Assembly (NCBI RefSeq): GCF_001898575.1
Contig: NZ_MKUD01000072.1
Location: 138,576-202,575, forward strand
DNA length: 64,000 nt
Direction: 5' to 3'
Origin: Spirosoma sp. 48-14
GTDB lineage: Bacteria; Bacteroidota; Bacteroidia; Cytophagales; Spirosomataceae
The notes below the pieces were generated by a model. It was not told the origin of the DNA and did no database searches. It worked only from the letters and a program-made list of their open reading frames with translations. A program made the translations under genes and the position numbers. Positions 1-8,411 of the stretch are shown one piece after another; position 1 is the stretch's first letter; every line of letters starts with the position of its first letter.

Positions 1-1026
1 GAACGTAGGTGAAAGACTGCGAGTGGTCACAATAGCTGAATAGGATATCTGGCTTAGCTCCGCACTTTTCTTTGAGGGGTTGTAATTGGCATAATTGGCA
101 ACGAACCAATACCCTTCTTTTGTCACCCAGCCTACCTTCTGATCGGTTTCGGTATCGATCAGATTATCGTCCGAAGGGGGATCACCCCCCGAGGTATCGT
201 AGGTGTGCAGGCCTGATCGGATCGTATAACGCAGAGCCTGAAACGAGCCGGTGGGTGTCTTCAGCGTACCGAATCCATCGAAGGTTACCGTATCCGCCTG
301 GATGGTCTGCAGTTCATCATCCGGATTATCTGATAGCGTTGTGCTGATAAAGTTGTCACTAAGCTGAGCGGGAAGCTGGGTCATGATTGAACCGGAGGAC
401 GCTGATTCATAATCGCTACCCACCTTGCGGTCTACCGAATAGCCCAGGAAGTTGACGGCCGACCCGCTGATCTGGTACTGGCGATAGCCGATATTGGCCC
501 GGTTGTCAGCCACGTATTTGGTAGCGTTGGTTACCCCACTAATACGCAGATTGGCGGGGATGGTGGTGGGAGCAATAAAATCACGTCGGCTGACCTGATC
601 GAGCTGGTAGGTCAGATCGGCGGGCAGGGTCCAGGTCTGGGCATTGGTCAGATCGGCCTGTCCGATGACCATGGTCAGGGTACTTTCCGGATTTGAGCCG
701 CTGTAGGTAAGCAGGGTGTTGCCTGGCTGGGCGAAGGTGTTAAAATCGGTGGTCGAGAGTTGAATGGCTGCTGCTGCGCCCAGTTTGTTTCGCCATCGGT
801 CTTCGGTGTTGGAGATGATGTTGGCAAAGGCCAGATCATTGGCCAGATTGGTTCGTGAACTGGCCAGCAGCGTTGCTCCCTCCAGGCGATTTCGCCAGTT
901 AGGGAACAGATTATAAGCCTGACTAATTCGGCCAGAGCCACCAGCTCTTGCACATTCTGGATTACTTGCAATTACGTCAATGACAACAGCAAATGTGAGG
1001 AGAAAAGGAAGGAGAAAGTTGGGCAT
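1..1026 (-). CDS. Secreted protein of unknown function, 3' end cut by window edge
   Basis: An uninterrupted reading frame runs from an ATG at 1026 to base 1, giving 342 residues and continuing outside the window. The N-terminus (MPNFLLPFLLTFAVVIDVIA) looks like a signal peptide. The mature part is rich in Thr, Asn, Asp and aromatic residues in short beta-type stretches, as in exported Bacteroidota proteins. I recognise no catalytic motif or named domain. It starts 44 bases after the stop of the YD-like gene at 1071-1919 on the same strand, so the two may be co-transcribed. The cut end could hold a T9SS sorting domain, which I cannot see. The frame is solid; the function is unknown. Confidence 0.75.
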   Translation of the reverse strand, partial: MPNFLLPFLLTFAVVIDVIASNPECARAGGSGRISQAYNLFPNWRNRLEGATLLASSRTNLANDLAFANIISNTEDRWRNKLGAAAAIQLSTTDFNTFAQPGNTLLTYSGSNPESTLTMVIGQADLTNAQTWTLPADLTYQLDQVSRRDFIAPTTIPANLRISGVTNATKYVADNRANIGYRQYQISGSAVNFLGYSVDRKVGSDYESASSGSIMTQLPAQLSDNFISTTLSDNPDDELQTIQADTVTFDGFGTLKTPTGSFQALRYTIRSGLHTYDTSGGDPPSDDNLIDTETDQKVGWVTKEGYWFVANYANYNPSKKSAELSQISYSAIVTTRSLSPTF

Positions 1027-1070
1027 AGCTAAGGCTGCTAATAGACAGTAGGTTTAAAGAAGTAGAATGG

Positions 1071-1919
1071 CTATTGGCAACCGCTGTATTCATAGGTGGT
1101 TGATCCGGAACCATTGCTCATGCCGGTCGTCGTGTACATTCGTTTGGTCATCATTCCGCTCTGATTCGCTGTTCGCTGATACGTATAGTCCGTCGTTTTG
1201 GTCAGTGAATCCGAAAAAGTACCTGTGCGGCTGATCCCCGAAAAGATTTCGACATGATTGGGGCAGGTATTTGGCTGCCTGTAGGGTAAGGGAAATTGTA
1301 GATTTTCCGTCACCGACGAAGTAAAGGGACTGATATAGTGATTTTTAAATTTGGTAGCGAACGAGCGGATGGGCACAAAATCGCTGCAAACCGTCCGGCT
1401 CATCAGGCGGCCCTGGTTGTCTTTGAGGTCAACACTGGTGCAGTTATCCTGGCTGTCGTAGGTGAACGTTGAACTATACCCCTCATAGGCGCGGTACATA
1501 CCCGCCGTATTCTGCACATTTAGTTTACCGATCCGGCCCGATGGGTCGAACGTAACCCCATATTCACCTAGTACCGACTGTGATTTCGGCTCCAGCAGTT
1601 GAATTGTAGTGAGTGTCTTTCCTTCATAAACGTAGCGAAAGTTGAGCCCTTTCAGGTTCTGGCTGATGATCTTGCCATCAGCATCAAAAACATAAATATA
1701 CTGCCCCGTTTGCGTTCCATTCGAATAGGATTGGACGGAGGTAATCAGGCCGCGGGAATCATAGGTGGGCACATCATAGCTCGTGCTGGAATACACGATT
1801 TTAGTAAGCACACACTCATCGGGATTAATCGGTGAAACGGCAGAATGGAGCTTAGTCTGAGGTTGATAAGTTAGTAGACTCATCAACAGTGCCAGTAGAG
1901 GCAAAGACATCAATTTCAT
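1071..1919 (-). CDS. YD/RHS-like secreted protein, paralogue A
   Basis: This 282-aa exported protein is paralogous to the gene at 2033-2881, which has the same length. Both have a hydrophobic leader, a Pro-(D/E)-(E/D)-C-L-T-K start to the mature part, repeated strands of the type DSRGLITSVQSY / DADGKI that resemble RHS/YD repeats, and an identical C-terminus TTYEYSGCQ. Where its neighbour has a lipoprotein box LLSC, this copy reads LLTY, so the lipidated cysteine is missing. It would be soluble or retained by its leader rather than lipid anchored. Seen directly: the paralogy and the lost cysteine. Inferred: an extracytoplasmic location. Function unknown. Confidence 0.75.
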   Translation of the reverse strand: MKLMSLPLLALLMSLLTYQPQTKLHSAVSPINPDECVLTKIVYSSTSYDVPTYDSRGLITSVQSYSNGTQTGQYIYVFDADGKIISQNLKGLNFRYVYEGKTLTTIQLLEPKSQSVLGEYGVTFDPSGRIGKLNVQNTAGMYRAYEGYSSTFTYDSQDNCTSVDLKDNQGRLMSRTVCSDFVPIRSFATKFKNHYISPFTSSVTENLQFPLPYRQPNTCPNHVEIFSGISRTGTFSDSLTKTTDYTYQRTANQSGMMTKRMYTTTGMSNGSGSTTYEYSGCQ

Positions 1920-1990
1920 TTTAGTTGAATGTGTATCTGATTGTGGAGTAGAAATAAGGCAGGCCAGACGACTATAAGGCAGTTTTGTGC

Positions 1991-2026
1991 TAAAAAATTA
2001 TCTGGCAGACAAGTGTCTACCAGATA
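1991..2026 (-). terminator. Intrinsic terminator after YD-like lipoprotein gene
   Basis: Just 3' of the stop at 2033 there is a strong stem. TATCTGG (from 1999) pairs with CCAGATA (to 2026), and an inner AGACA/TGTCT stem lies inside it. On the minus strand the hairpin is followed by a run of six T. This separates the upstream lipoprotein gene from its paralogue at 1919. Confidence 0.75.
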
Positions 2027-2032
2027 GGATAA

Positions 2033-2881
2033 CTATTGGCAACCGCTGTATTCGTAAGTAGTCGTTCCAGATTCATTGGTCAAACCTGTCGTTGTATACG
2101 TCCGTTTGGCCATCATTCCGCTCTGATTGGCCGTCCGCTGGTACGTGTAATCGTATATTTTAGCCAGGGTACCTGTGTAATTGTTATTCACATCAAAGGC
2201 AGAATACAATTCGACGTGATTAGACGATGTGTTGGGCTGCTTGTATGGACCGGCAAACTGCAGGTTTTCCAACACCGTTGACGTATATGGATTGATGTAC
2301 TGGTTTTTGAATTTGGTGATATGTGAACGTACAGCTACAAAATTGCTGTACACCGTTCGGTATAGCACCCGGCCCTGGTCATCTTTCAGGTCGATGTTCG
2401 TGCAGTTGTTTTGGCTGTCGTAGGTAAACGTTGAATTGAGTCCTTCAAAACCGCTGTACGCAGACACTGTATTCTGTACTTTCAAGTTGCTGATCCGGCC
2501 CGATGCATCAAACGTAACCGCATACTCCCCCAGGACAGACTGCGCGGTAGGGTCAAGAAGCTGAATTTTGGTAAGTGTAGTTCCCGAATACACATAACGG
2601 ACGTTAAGCCCGTTCAGGCTTTGGCTGGTTATTTTTCCATCGGCGTCATACACGTTGGTGTACAGCGACGTTTTGGCTCCATTCTCGTACGACTGTATGG
2701 ACGTAACCAAACCACGGGAATCGAACGTTGGGATATCATAGCTGGTGGCAGAATACGTGATTTTCGTCAGAAGACAGTCGTCTGGATTGGTCGATGCATT
2801 GGCAGGATCCGGGTCGTTTTTGGTTTGGCAGGATAGCAGGCTAATCAGAAGTACCAGTAAACTTGTAGCAATAAATTTCAT
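2033..2881 (-). CDS. YD/RHS-like lipoprotein, paralogue B
   Basis: This 282-aa lipoprotein starts at the ATG at 2881. A start 13 codons further upstream is possible but would place charged residues before the signal sequence. The leader MKFIATSLLVLLISLLSC ends in a clear lipobox (LLSC, Cys at residue 18). The mature region is built of YD/RHS-like strands (DSRGLVTSIQSY, DADGKI, TFDASGRI) and ends in TTYEYSGCQ, as in paralogue A. The regulator gene at 2995-4494 lies 113 bases upstream on the same strand. A 113-base gap also precedes paralogue A, with residual similarity, so the duplication may include the upstream region. Function unknown. Confidence 0.8.
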   Translation of the reverse strand: MKFIATSLLVLLISLLSCQTKNDPDPANASTNPDDCLLTKITYSATSYDIPTFDSRGLVTSIQSYENGAKTSLYTNVYDADGKITSQSLNGLNVRYVYSGTTLTKIQLLDPTAQSVLGEYAVTFDASGRISNLKVQNTVSAYSGFEGLNSTFTYDSQNNCTNIDLKDDQGRVLYRTVYSNFVAVRSHITKFKNQYINPYTSTVLENLQFAGPYKQPNTSSNHVELYSAFDVNNNYTGTLAKIYDYTYQRTANQSGMMAKRTYTTTGLTNESGTTTYEYSGCQ

Positions 2882-2994
2882 TGTTATATATAGGTTTTCC
2901 CGTTTTGTATAGTAAGTCAATAGGAATGAGGCAAACCTATAAAAAACTGATTAGGACGCGGTATTTGCAGGGTGGACAAAAAGTGGACAATTCG

Positions 2995-4494
2995 TTAAAT
3001 AACTGACAGATAAGCAGGTAGATCTTCGGTAACTATTTTTTTGCGAAGCCGATAGCGATTCTTTTTTACACTTTCCGCCGAGATACCTAACATACCCGCC
3101 ATCTGTCCGGGCGAGAAATGAAGGCGAATCATACAGGCCATTTTTAGTTCTGTATCAGTTAAGCTCGGAACCTGCCGTAATAATCGGTCAATAAATTCCG
3201 GGTGTAGTTGTTCAAATTTTATTCGGAAATCATCCCACTGGGCCTGGGTTAGCATACAGGCCCGGTTCAACTGCTCTACTAATTCGTCGCCACCCTGCGT
3301 TTCTTTTAGCTTTAACTGATCCAGTTCATTTCTGATCTGGTCGATAAAGGCATTTTTCTGAACTACCGAATCGGCAAAAAACGTCAACTGCTCAGTGGCA
3401 GTCTGTAGTTGCAGTGTGGCCACTTTTTCCCGGGCCTCCAGCAATTGATTGTGGTTTCTCAGCTGCTTTCGCTGAAGATAAATGACCACAATAATCAGCC
3501 CCAACAGCAACATACCACCTATAAACAACCAGCGTTGATACGTTAATTCCTGCTCCAGGCGGGCGTTGGCCTGTTCGTTTTCTCTGGCCTTGAAGCGTAC
3601 TTCCAGCTCGCTTACTTTTTGTCGACTGGCCTGGTTGGCTAAGGATGTATCCAGGGAAAAATACGATTTCTGATATTGATAAGCCGCTCGGTAGTTAGCT
3701 TGTTTTTCAGCCCATTGCGTGCGGATGAGTGCTAGTTCCCGGTTATAAAATAAGGAACCAATGGTAGGCAGGAACGATTCTGCACGCTTAAAATAGCGGT
3801 CGGCTTCCTCAAACCGATTTAGTCCGGTGAGCGCAGCGCCAATAATTGCGGCTGCTCGGAGGATTTGTCTAGGTTGTTTTCGAGCCTCCGCCAGTTGAAG
3901 TCCGCGCTGCGCATAATCAATTGTTTGCTGATTATCACCTTTCTCAATCAGAATACTGGCAGCGTTCAGATAAACCAAAATAAGGTTATTGGTATCACGC
4001 CGGGTGGTAGCTAACTGTAAAGCCTGACCAAAATAGTGGAGTGATGGCTTAAACTGCTTGTTTTCACCCAATATCATCGCATAGTTTTGCATAGCCTTGG
4101 AAATCAGACTACTATCCCTGGACAGTTCAGCATAATTAAGAGCAAATTTCCCATACTGTAGTGCTTTCGTTAAACTATGCTCAAACTGAAAGATTTGCGC
4201 CAGATTAATATATGCCTGATATAATTTTTTGTAGGCCTGATATTGTTTGAGTGTTTCAATAGCGCTAAATGTGAGCCGTGTAGCTTGTTTGGAATCCCCC
4301 CTTTCGCTAAGAAACCAGGCTAATTGAGTCTGTATTTCTGCTCGTTCCAATGGTGAGTGCTGCCCTTTCAATTGCAAGGCATAGTATTCAGCGGAATCCT
4401 GAACAATTGACTGAGCCAGTGTATTCTGGCAGATAATAAACAGGCATAAGCGTATAAAACGTCTTATATGAATCGAAAGAATGGGTAGAGACAC
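2995..4494 (-). CDS. TPR-transmembrane-HTH transcriptional regulator
   Basis: This 499-aa protein has a type of architecture common in Bacteroidota. A signal peptide (about 1-28) is followed by TPR-like helical repeats (about 50-280), one membrane helix (about 322-340, FIGGMLLLGLIIVVIYL), a coiled coil (about 345-400) and a C-terminal LuxR-like helix-turn-helix (about 447-489, with SPGQMAGMLGISAESVKKN). The TPR part should lie in the periplasm and the HTH in the cytoplasm, so it would sense an envelope signal and act on transcription directly. It has no histidine-kinase or receiver domain. The YD-like lipoprotein genes follow on the same strand and are its nearest candidate targets or partners (inference). 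Confidence 0.8.
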   Translation of the reverse strand: MSLPILSIHIRRFIRLCLFIICQNTLAQSIVQDSAEYYALQLKGQHSPLERAEIQTQLAWFLSERGDSKQATRLTFSAIETLKQYQAYKKLYQAYINLAQIFQFEHSLTKALQYGKFALNYAELSRDSSLISKAMQNYAMILGENKQFKPSLHYFGQALQLATTRRDTNNLILVYLNAASILIEKGDNQQTIDYAQRGLQLAEARKQPRQILRAAAIIGAALTGLNRFEEADRYFKRAESFLPTIGSLFYNRELALIRTQWAEKQANYRAAYQYQKSYFSLDTSLANQASRQKVSELEVRFKARENEQANARLEQELTYQRWLFIGGMLLLGLIIVVIYLQRKQLRNHNQLLEAREKVATLQLQTATEQLTFFADSVVQKNAFIDQIRNELDQLKLKETQGGDELVEQLNRACMLTQAQWDDFRIKFEQLHPEFIDRLLRQVPSLTDTELKMACMIRLHFSPGQMAGMLGISAESVKKNRYRLRKKIVTEDLPAYLSVI

Positions 4495-4932
4495 AACTCG
4501 TTAGGAAAAAACTTAAACACTACAATAATAAATGAATACATTGATTTTATTTAATAAGTCGAACATAAACATACCTATTAGTGTGTATAAAAAAACTGTC
4601 TAAAAAGTATACCAAGATTCAGCGAAGGCAACTCAGAGCAACTAATGATTGATTTTCAATAATTTAACAATCAAACAAGCTAGAAGTCAGCGATTATAAT
4701 GTAGGGGGAATTACTCAACTGTAGGCAAAAATATACTCATCTATTCAACAGACACCACGCTGCCAAACCGAACTCCTGCCTGAAAATATGCCCCCTACCC
4801 AGCACTTGTTGTAGCCAGGCTTATTTGCGAAGCTTCACTTGTGAAACCAGAAGCGATAGTATGCAAATGCCCCTCCAGTTTCTGCTGGAGGGGCATTTAG
4901 ACAATAGCAATACAACAAACCGAATTAGCCAA
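4495..4932. other. 438-base intergenic region
   Basis: This gap lies between the start of the TPR-HTH regulator and the stop of the UbiB-like gene. It should hold the regulator's promoter, but I see no convincing TTTG/TAnnTTTG pair. At 4865-4898 it contains the terminator of the UbiB-like gene. No open frame in it looks like a gene, and I see no tRNA-like fold. Confidence 0.6.
4865..4898 (-). terminator. Intrinsic terminator of the UbiB-like gene
   Basis: A 14-base perfect stem (AAATGCCCCTCCAG and its complement) with a 6-base loop lies 35 bases 3' of the stop codon at 4933. The T-tract is short. Confidence 0.7.
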
Positions 4933-6264
4933 TTACGATTGGCCAACCAGTTGCTCAGTTTGCAACCATTCTGGCTTTGTAATCCTTACACGAGCTTTTA
5001 ACTCATTAAGCATAGCATATAAACCGTAGTATGTCCGGTTGATGTATAATCCATCCCGGTTAGCCCGTACCACTTTCGAATTGCGTAGTTCTTCCATCTT
5101 CGACAAATCTTCGGCAAACGCATACACTTTGTTGAAATACTCGTCGTCGCCGAAATCGAACCAATCGACCGCAAATGGTTTACCCAGCATCTCGATCATT
5201 TGGACGAATAAGTCGGAATAAAACTTCCGCTCTTTAACCGTATCCTGTGGTACCAGGAATCCCAGATTCATGAACACCTGCTCGGCTACTGGCGGGTCAA
5301 GCAGTTTATCCGGCCGAAGCAACTGGAAATAGTTATCGTAGAAATAATCGGGAATTACTTTCACACACCCAAAATCAATGACCCCCATCGTCCCATCGGC
5401 CCGCATCAGAAAATTGCCGGGGTGTGGGTCGGCATGAACCTGCCGGAGCGCATGAATCTGATGATCATAAAAATCCCATAACAGTTGTCCGATACGGTCA
5501 CGTACATCCTGCGATGGATTTGTTGCCAGAAACTCCCGCAGATGCAAACCATCGAGCCAGTCCATAGTCAGTATACGTCGGCTTGACAGGTCCGGGTAGT
5601 ATTTTGGGAATACCAATCCATCAATATGTGCACAGGCGTTTGATATTTCAATGCTACGCCGAAGTTCAAGTTCGTAATCGGTTTCCTCCAGTAGTTTACT
5701 TTCTACCTCCTGCATGAAATAGTCGATCTGTCGTTCATCCAGATTGAGTAACCGCACAGCCAGCGGCTTAGCAATTTTCAGATCGGAACTAACGGAATCG
5801 GCCACGCCGGGGTATTGAATCTTTACGGCCAGCTTTTTCCCGTCTTTCCAGGCTTCATGCACCTGACCGATACTAGCTGCATTGATGGCATTGATATTGA
5901 ATGAATCGAACAACTGCGAGGGTGATTTTCCGAAGTAAGTCCGAAACGTCTTGATGACAAGCGGTCCTGATAAAGGTGGAGCCGAATATTGGGCCATCGT
6001 GAATTTATCCGAGTATGCCACCGGCAACAAACCACGATCCATGCTTAGCATCTGAGCCATTTTCAGGGCTGATCCTTTCAATTCGCTCAGGGCTTCATAA
6101 ATATCTGCCGCGTTATCCTTGTGTAACTCCTCTCGGGGCAATTCAGGGTCAAGCAGCTTTTTGCTATAATGTTTTATATAATTCCCCCCAACCTTTACCC
6201 CAGCCTTAACAAACTGTGTAGCACGGGCCACTTTGGTGGTAGGAACAGACGTTTGAGTTTTCAT
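4933..6264 (-). CDS. ABC1/UbiB (ADCK-like) atypical kinase family protein
   Basis: This 443-aa protein belongs to the ABC1/UbiB/COQ8 family of atypical kinase-like ATPases, which are linked to isoprenoid quinone biosynthesis and membrane lipid handling. Visible motifs are an ALKMAQMLSMD segment (about 67-76) in the place of the family's KxGQ motif, the Ala-rich loop AASIGQVH (129-136), the Lys of AVKIQYPG (148), DPHPGN (279-284) and IDFG (296-299). The KxGQ glycine is alanine here (K68-M-A-Q). It lies 91 bases downstream of a TetR-like gene, with a long hairpin between them, so the pair is probably one regulated unit. The substrate cannot be told from sequence. Confidence 0.88.
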   Translation of the reverse strand: MKTQTSVPTTKVARATQFVKAGVKVGGNYIKHYSKKLLDPELPREELHKDNAADIYEALSELKGSALKMAQMLSMDRGLLPVAYSDKFTMAQYSAPPLSGPLVIKTFRTYFGKSPSQLFDSFNINAINAASIGQVHEAWKDGKKLAVKIQYPGVADSVSSDLKIAKPLAVRLLNLDERQIDYFMQEVESKLLEETDYELELRRSIEISNACAHIDGLVFPKYYPDLSSRRILTMDWLDGLHLREFLATNPSQDVRDRIGQLLWDFYDHQIHALRQVHADPHPGNFLMRADGTMGVIDFGCVKVIPDYFYDNYFQLLRPDKLLDPPVAEQVFMNLGFLVPQDTVKERKFYSDLFVQMIEMLGKPFAVDWFDFGDDEYFNKVYAFAEDLSKMEELRNSKVVRANRDGLYINRTYYGLYAMLNELKARVRITKPEWLQTEQLVGQS

Positions 6265-6279
6265 GTGGCGTTAATTTTG

Positions 6280-6360
6280 AATGATTGAGCGATTAAATGA
6301 TTGAATAAGCGCAGGCTGGCCATTTAATTCAGTCATTCTATCATTAAACATTCAATCATT
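6280..6360. repeat. Long intergenic hairpin with repetitive arms (element A)
   Basis: An imperfect inverted repeat lies between the TetR-like and UbiB-like genes. The unit AATGATTGA occurs at 6280-6288, again at 6297-6305, and in complement at the far right end (6352-6360). The right arm is about one unit longer than the left. The right end overlaps the TGA stop of the TetR-like gene (6356-6358). It uses the same unit as element B at 21442-21522. Confidence 0.7.
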
Positions 6361-7027
6361 TGTTCTGGTACATAAACTTCGCCAGGTCGAACAGCGTATC
6401 CAGAGGAGAACGTCCAATCAGGTCAAAAGCAGTGTTGACGGTCTTCTCAATAGCTGTATCAGTTTTTTCGAAGTTTTTGCTCACATCGCGTACCCAGAAA
6501 TCAAGCAGATAAAGCGTTTGCCCCCAGAGCGCGTCGGGGTAACGATCGGTAATAAACGGGCGAGGTTCAACCTCTTTGCTTTCACGCCCTTCGGCCAGCA
6601 AATCACGGGCAAAGTCGTAGAATACGTCTTTGAAGGGTTCTAGTACGCGCGACTTCGGTTCGGGTCGCCACGCACCAGGGCCTAAACGACGAGTACTGAG
6701 CCCTTCAGTCCGCAAACGACCGAAGCTGTAAACGACAAAGCTCCGTTGGGATTTCAGCAACTCAATCCAGGTGTAGTAGAAGGCCAGTAGTTTCTCTCGA
6801 ACGGAGTAACTCTGATAGGTCTGGTCAGCCTCTACAGTTGCTTTCGCTTCGTTAAAAAAGGTAGTCCAGACATCAGCTTCGATTGCGTCGAATGAAGCAT
6901 ATTCTTTATAAAAGTCAGCTTCGGCAATCTTGAGTTTTTTTACAAACTGGAAAACGGAGGTGGGCTGTTTTCCATGTTCCAGGACGTACTCGGTGTACGC
7001 CTTGCGGATTTTTTCGAGCGTTTCCAT
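6356..7027 (-). CDS. TetR-like transcriptional regulator
   Basis: This protein of about 223 aa starts at METLEKIRKAY. An AGAAG ribosome-binding-like sequence sits just before this ATG; an alternative ATG lies four codons upstream. The first ~50 residues form a TetR-type helix-turn-helix (SVFQFVKKLKIAEADFYKEY, then F-D-A-I-E). The rest is a helical domain with conserved Trp and Tyr, as in TetR ligand-binding domains. The next gene on the strand is the UbiB-like kinase, so it probably regulates that gene. No ligand can be proposed. The long hairpin (element A) begins at its stop codon. Confidence 0.75.
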   Translation of the reverse strand: METLEKIRKAYTEYVLEHGKQPTSVFQFVKKLKIAEADFYKEYASFDAIEADVWTTFFNEAKATVEADQTYQSYSVREKLLAFYYTWIELLKSQRSFVVYSFGRLRTEGLSTRRLGPGAWRPEPKSRVLEPFKDVFYDFARDLLAEGRESKEVEPRPFITDRYPDALWGQTLYLLDFWVRDVSKNFEKTDTAIEKTVNTAFDLIGRSPLDTLFDLAKFMYQNK

Positions 7028-7143
7028 ATACTTCTGCAACGGTCTGTTGGTCAGAAAAGTTTGTCTGCTCAGCTACAAAAATGCTGGAAAAATTACCATT
7101 TTCATCGTAAATTTATCCCGTACTTATCCTCTTATTATTCTTC

Positions 7144-7704
7144 ATGAACACACGCCTTTTTTGTTTGCTCCTGACGCTTTTTGCTGGATTTGGCTTTTCT
7201 ACACAGGCTCAGTCGTCGTATGAGATAACAACCGATCAACCGGCTCAATTTAATGGCATAGAATACGGGTATGCTATTCGCAACGAAAGTAAAAAAGAAG
7301 TGGGCAGCAAAGGGACATTTAATCGGTATGAATTAACCGTTTATGTAACGAACAAAAGTGGATGTACCCGTCTATTTTTCCCCCGGCAAACTACATTCGG
7401 TTTACAGGATCAGGACTTACTCGCCAATTTCGACTGTGTGAATGCAACGGGGGCCCGGTTAACGTCGAAAACAACTACTGTTCGTGCCCGGCCTTTCTCG
7501 GTTCCCTATTCCACAAGCTCAAAAAATGCCGAAGGTAAAGTGGTCACAACGACTATTCAGGTGCAGGCTGGTCATATGCTCGAAAACGGCGAAACGGTCT
7601 CTAACAATATTATCGTGCTGGTCCCTGAAGGGGAACAACCCCTGATGCGCGTTCGGGTGCAGGCTACCGAAACCCCTCTAGGCCGAAACTCATACGCTCG
7701 TTAG
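7144..7704 (+). CDS. Secreted protein of unknown function
   Basis: This 186-aa protein has a clear Sec signal peptide (MNTRLFCLLLTLFAGFGFST, cleavage after QAQ at about residue 23). The mature part looks like one beta-sandwich: YEITTDQPAQFNGIEYGYAI, a Cys at SGCTRLFF and a second in NFDCVNATG, which may form a disulfide. It is divergent from the TetR-like gene and lies 80 bases upstream of the next exported protein on the same strand. I recognise no enzyme motif. Periplasmic or surface location is inferred from the leader. Confidence 0.75.
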   Translation: MNTRLFCLLLTLFAGFGFSTQAQSSYEITTDQPAQFNGIEYGYAIRNESKKEVGSKGTFNRYELTVYVTNKSGCTRLFFPRQTTFGLQDQDLLANFDCVNATGARLTSKTTTVRARPFSVPYSTSSKNAEGKVVTTTIQVQAGHMLENGETVSNNIIVLVPEGEQPLMRVRVQATETPLGRNSYAR

Positions 7705-7784
7705 GGCAGATGTATGTACTGCTATTTCATTTTTTCCGAACTTCGCCGTTCTAACGGCCCATTGTGGCAAATCAAATCGTAACT

Positions 7785-8339
7785 ATGAACGTATCAGTTC
7801 TGTCCCGTATTCTGCGTAATCTATGCCTTTGTGCTAGCTTATTGATATCCATTCAGAGTTTTGGTCAATATGGTGGGTATGGTGGATACGGCGGCTATGG
7901 TGGTATGGGACGCCGTATGGGCGGTAACTTTAGCCAGGACATGACGGCGACCTCTCGATCCAACATCCCCAACATTGCGGGCGAACTGGCCCAGCGGGAA
8001 ACCAAGTGGATCAAGGAAAACCTTTCGCCTTCTAAAGACCAGTTAAAAGCAATTAAACAACTCAATACCGAATACGGAAATCAGCAGCAGTCCGCCATTA
8101 AGGATATTATTGGTACCAGTGGAAAACCGACTCCTGAAAGCCGTAAACAGATTGAAGACATGATGCTTATGCTCAATGAAGAAAAAGAAGATAAGCTCAA
8201 AGGCATTCTAACACCTGAGCAATGGAGTTTGTATCAATCGAAAAAGCCTGAAATGCAGAAAGCCGTTGGCGGCTGGCGTCCTCCTGCTCCTAAAGGCACA
8301 CCTACTCAATCAGATTCGACAGGTGCTCCAAAACAATAA
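7785..8339 (+). CDS. Exported Gly/Tyr-repeat protein, Spy/CpxP-like
   Basis: I start this 184-aa protein at the ATG at 7785; a GTG seven codons upstream is possible. A signal peptide (MNVSVLSRILRNLCLCASLL) ends near QSFGQ and is followed by a YGG repeat (YGGYGGYGGYGG) and a basic patch. The rest is helical with N-L-S-P-S-K-D-Q-L-K-A-I-K and ILTPEQWSLYQ, which resemble the LTxxQ motifs of Spy/CpxP-type periplasmic chaperones and of zinc resistance-associated proteins. The tail is Pro/Thr/Ser rich. A role in envelope stress is inferred from this resemblance only. Confidence 0.7.
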   Translation: MNVSVLSRILRNLCLCASLLISIQSFGQYGGYGGYGGYGGMGRRMGGNFSQDMTATSRSNIPNIAGELAQRETKWIKENLSPSKDQLKAIKQLNTEYGNQQQSAIKDIIGTSGKPTPESRKQIEDMMLMLNEEKEDKLKGILTPEQWSLYQSKKPEMQKAVGGWRPPAPKGTPTQSDSTGAPKQ

Positions 8340-8351
8340 CCCTAAAATAAG

Positions 8352-8388
8352 AAAACGGTCAGAAAAATAAGTTCTGACCGTTTTTTTT
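8352..8388. terminator. Bidirectional intrinsic terminator
   Basis: A 13-base perfect stem (AAAACGGTCAGAA and its complement) has a 7-base loop and T-runs on both strands. It lies between the converging exported-protein gene and comEC. Confidence 0.9.
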
Positions 8389-8411
8389 AGCCTATACAAC
8401 GTTCGTATTGA

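Noticed and set aside
675..971. 98-codon minus-strand frame near the left edge
   Set aside because: It is out of frame with the real gene, whose frame runs from the ATG at 1026 unbroken to base 1 with a signal peptide.
4701..4798. GTAGGGGG and CCCCCTAC inverted repeat in the large gap
   Set aside because: Only 8 bases and about 80 bases apart, likely chance.
6280..6360. Repeated AATGATTGA units that could suggest a CRISPR-like array
   Set aside because: Units are only ~9 bases, partly inverted, with no constant-length spacers and no cas genes. They form a hairpin.
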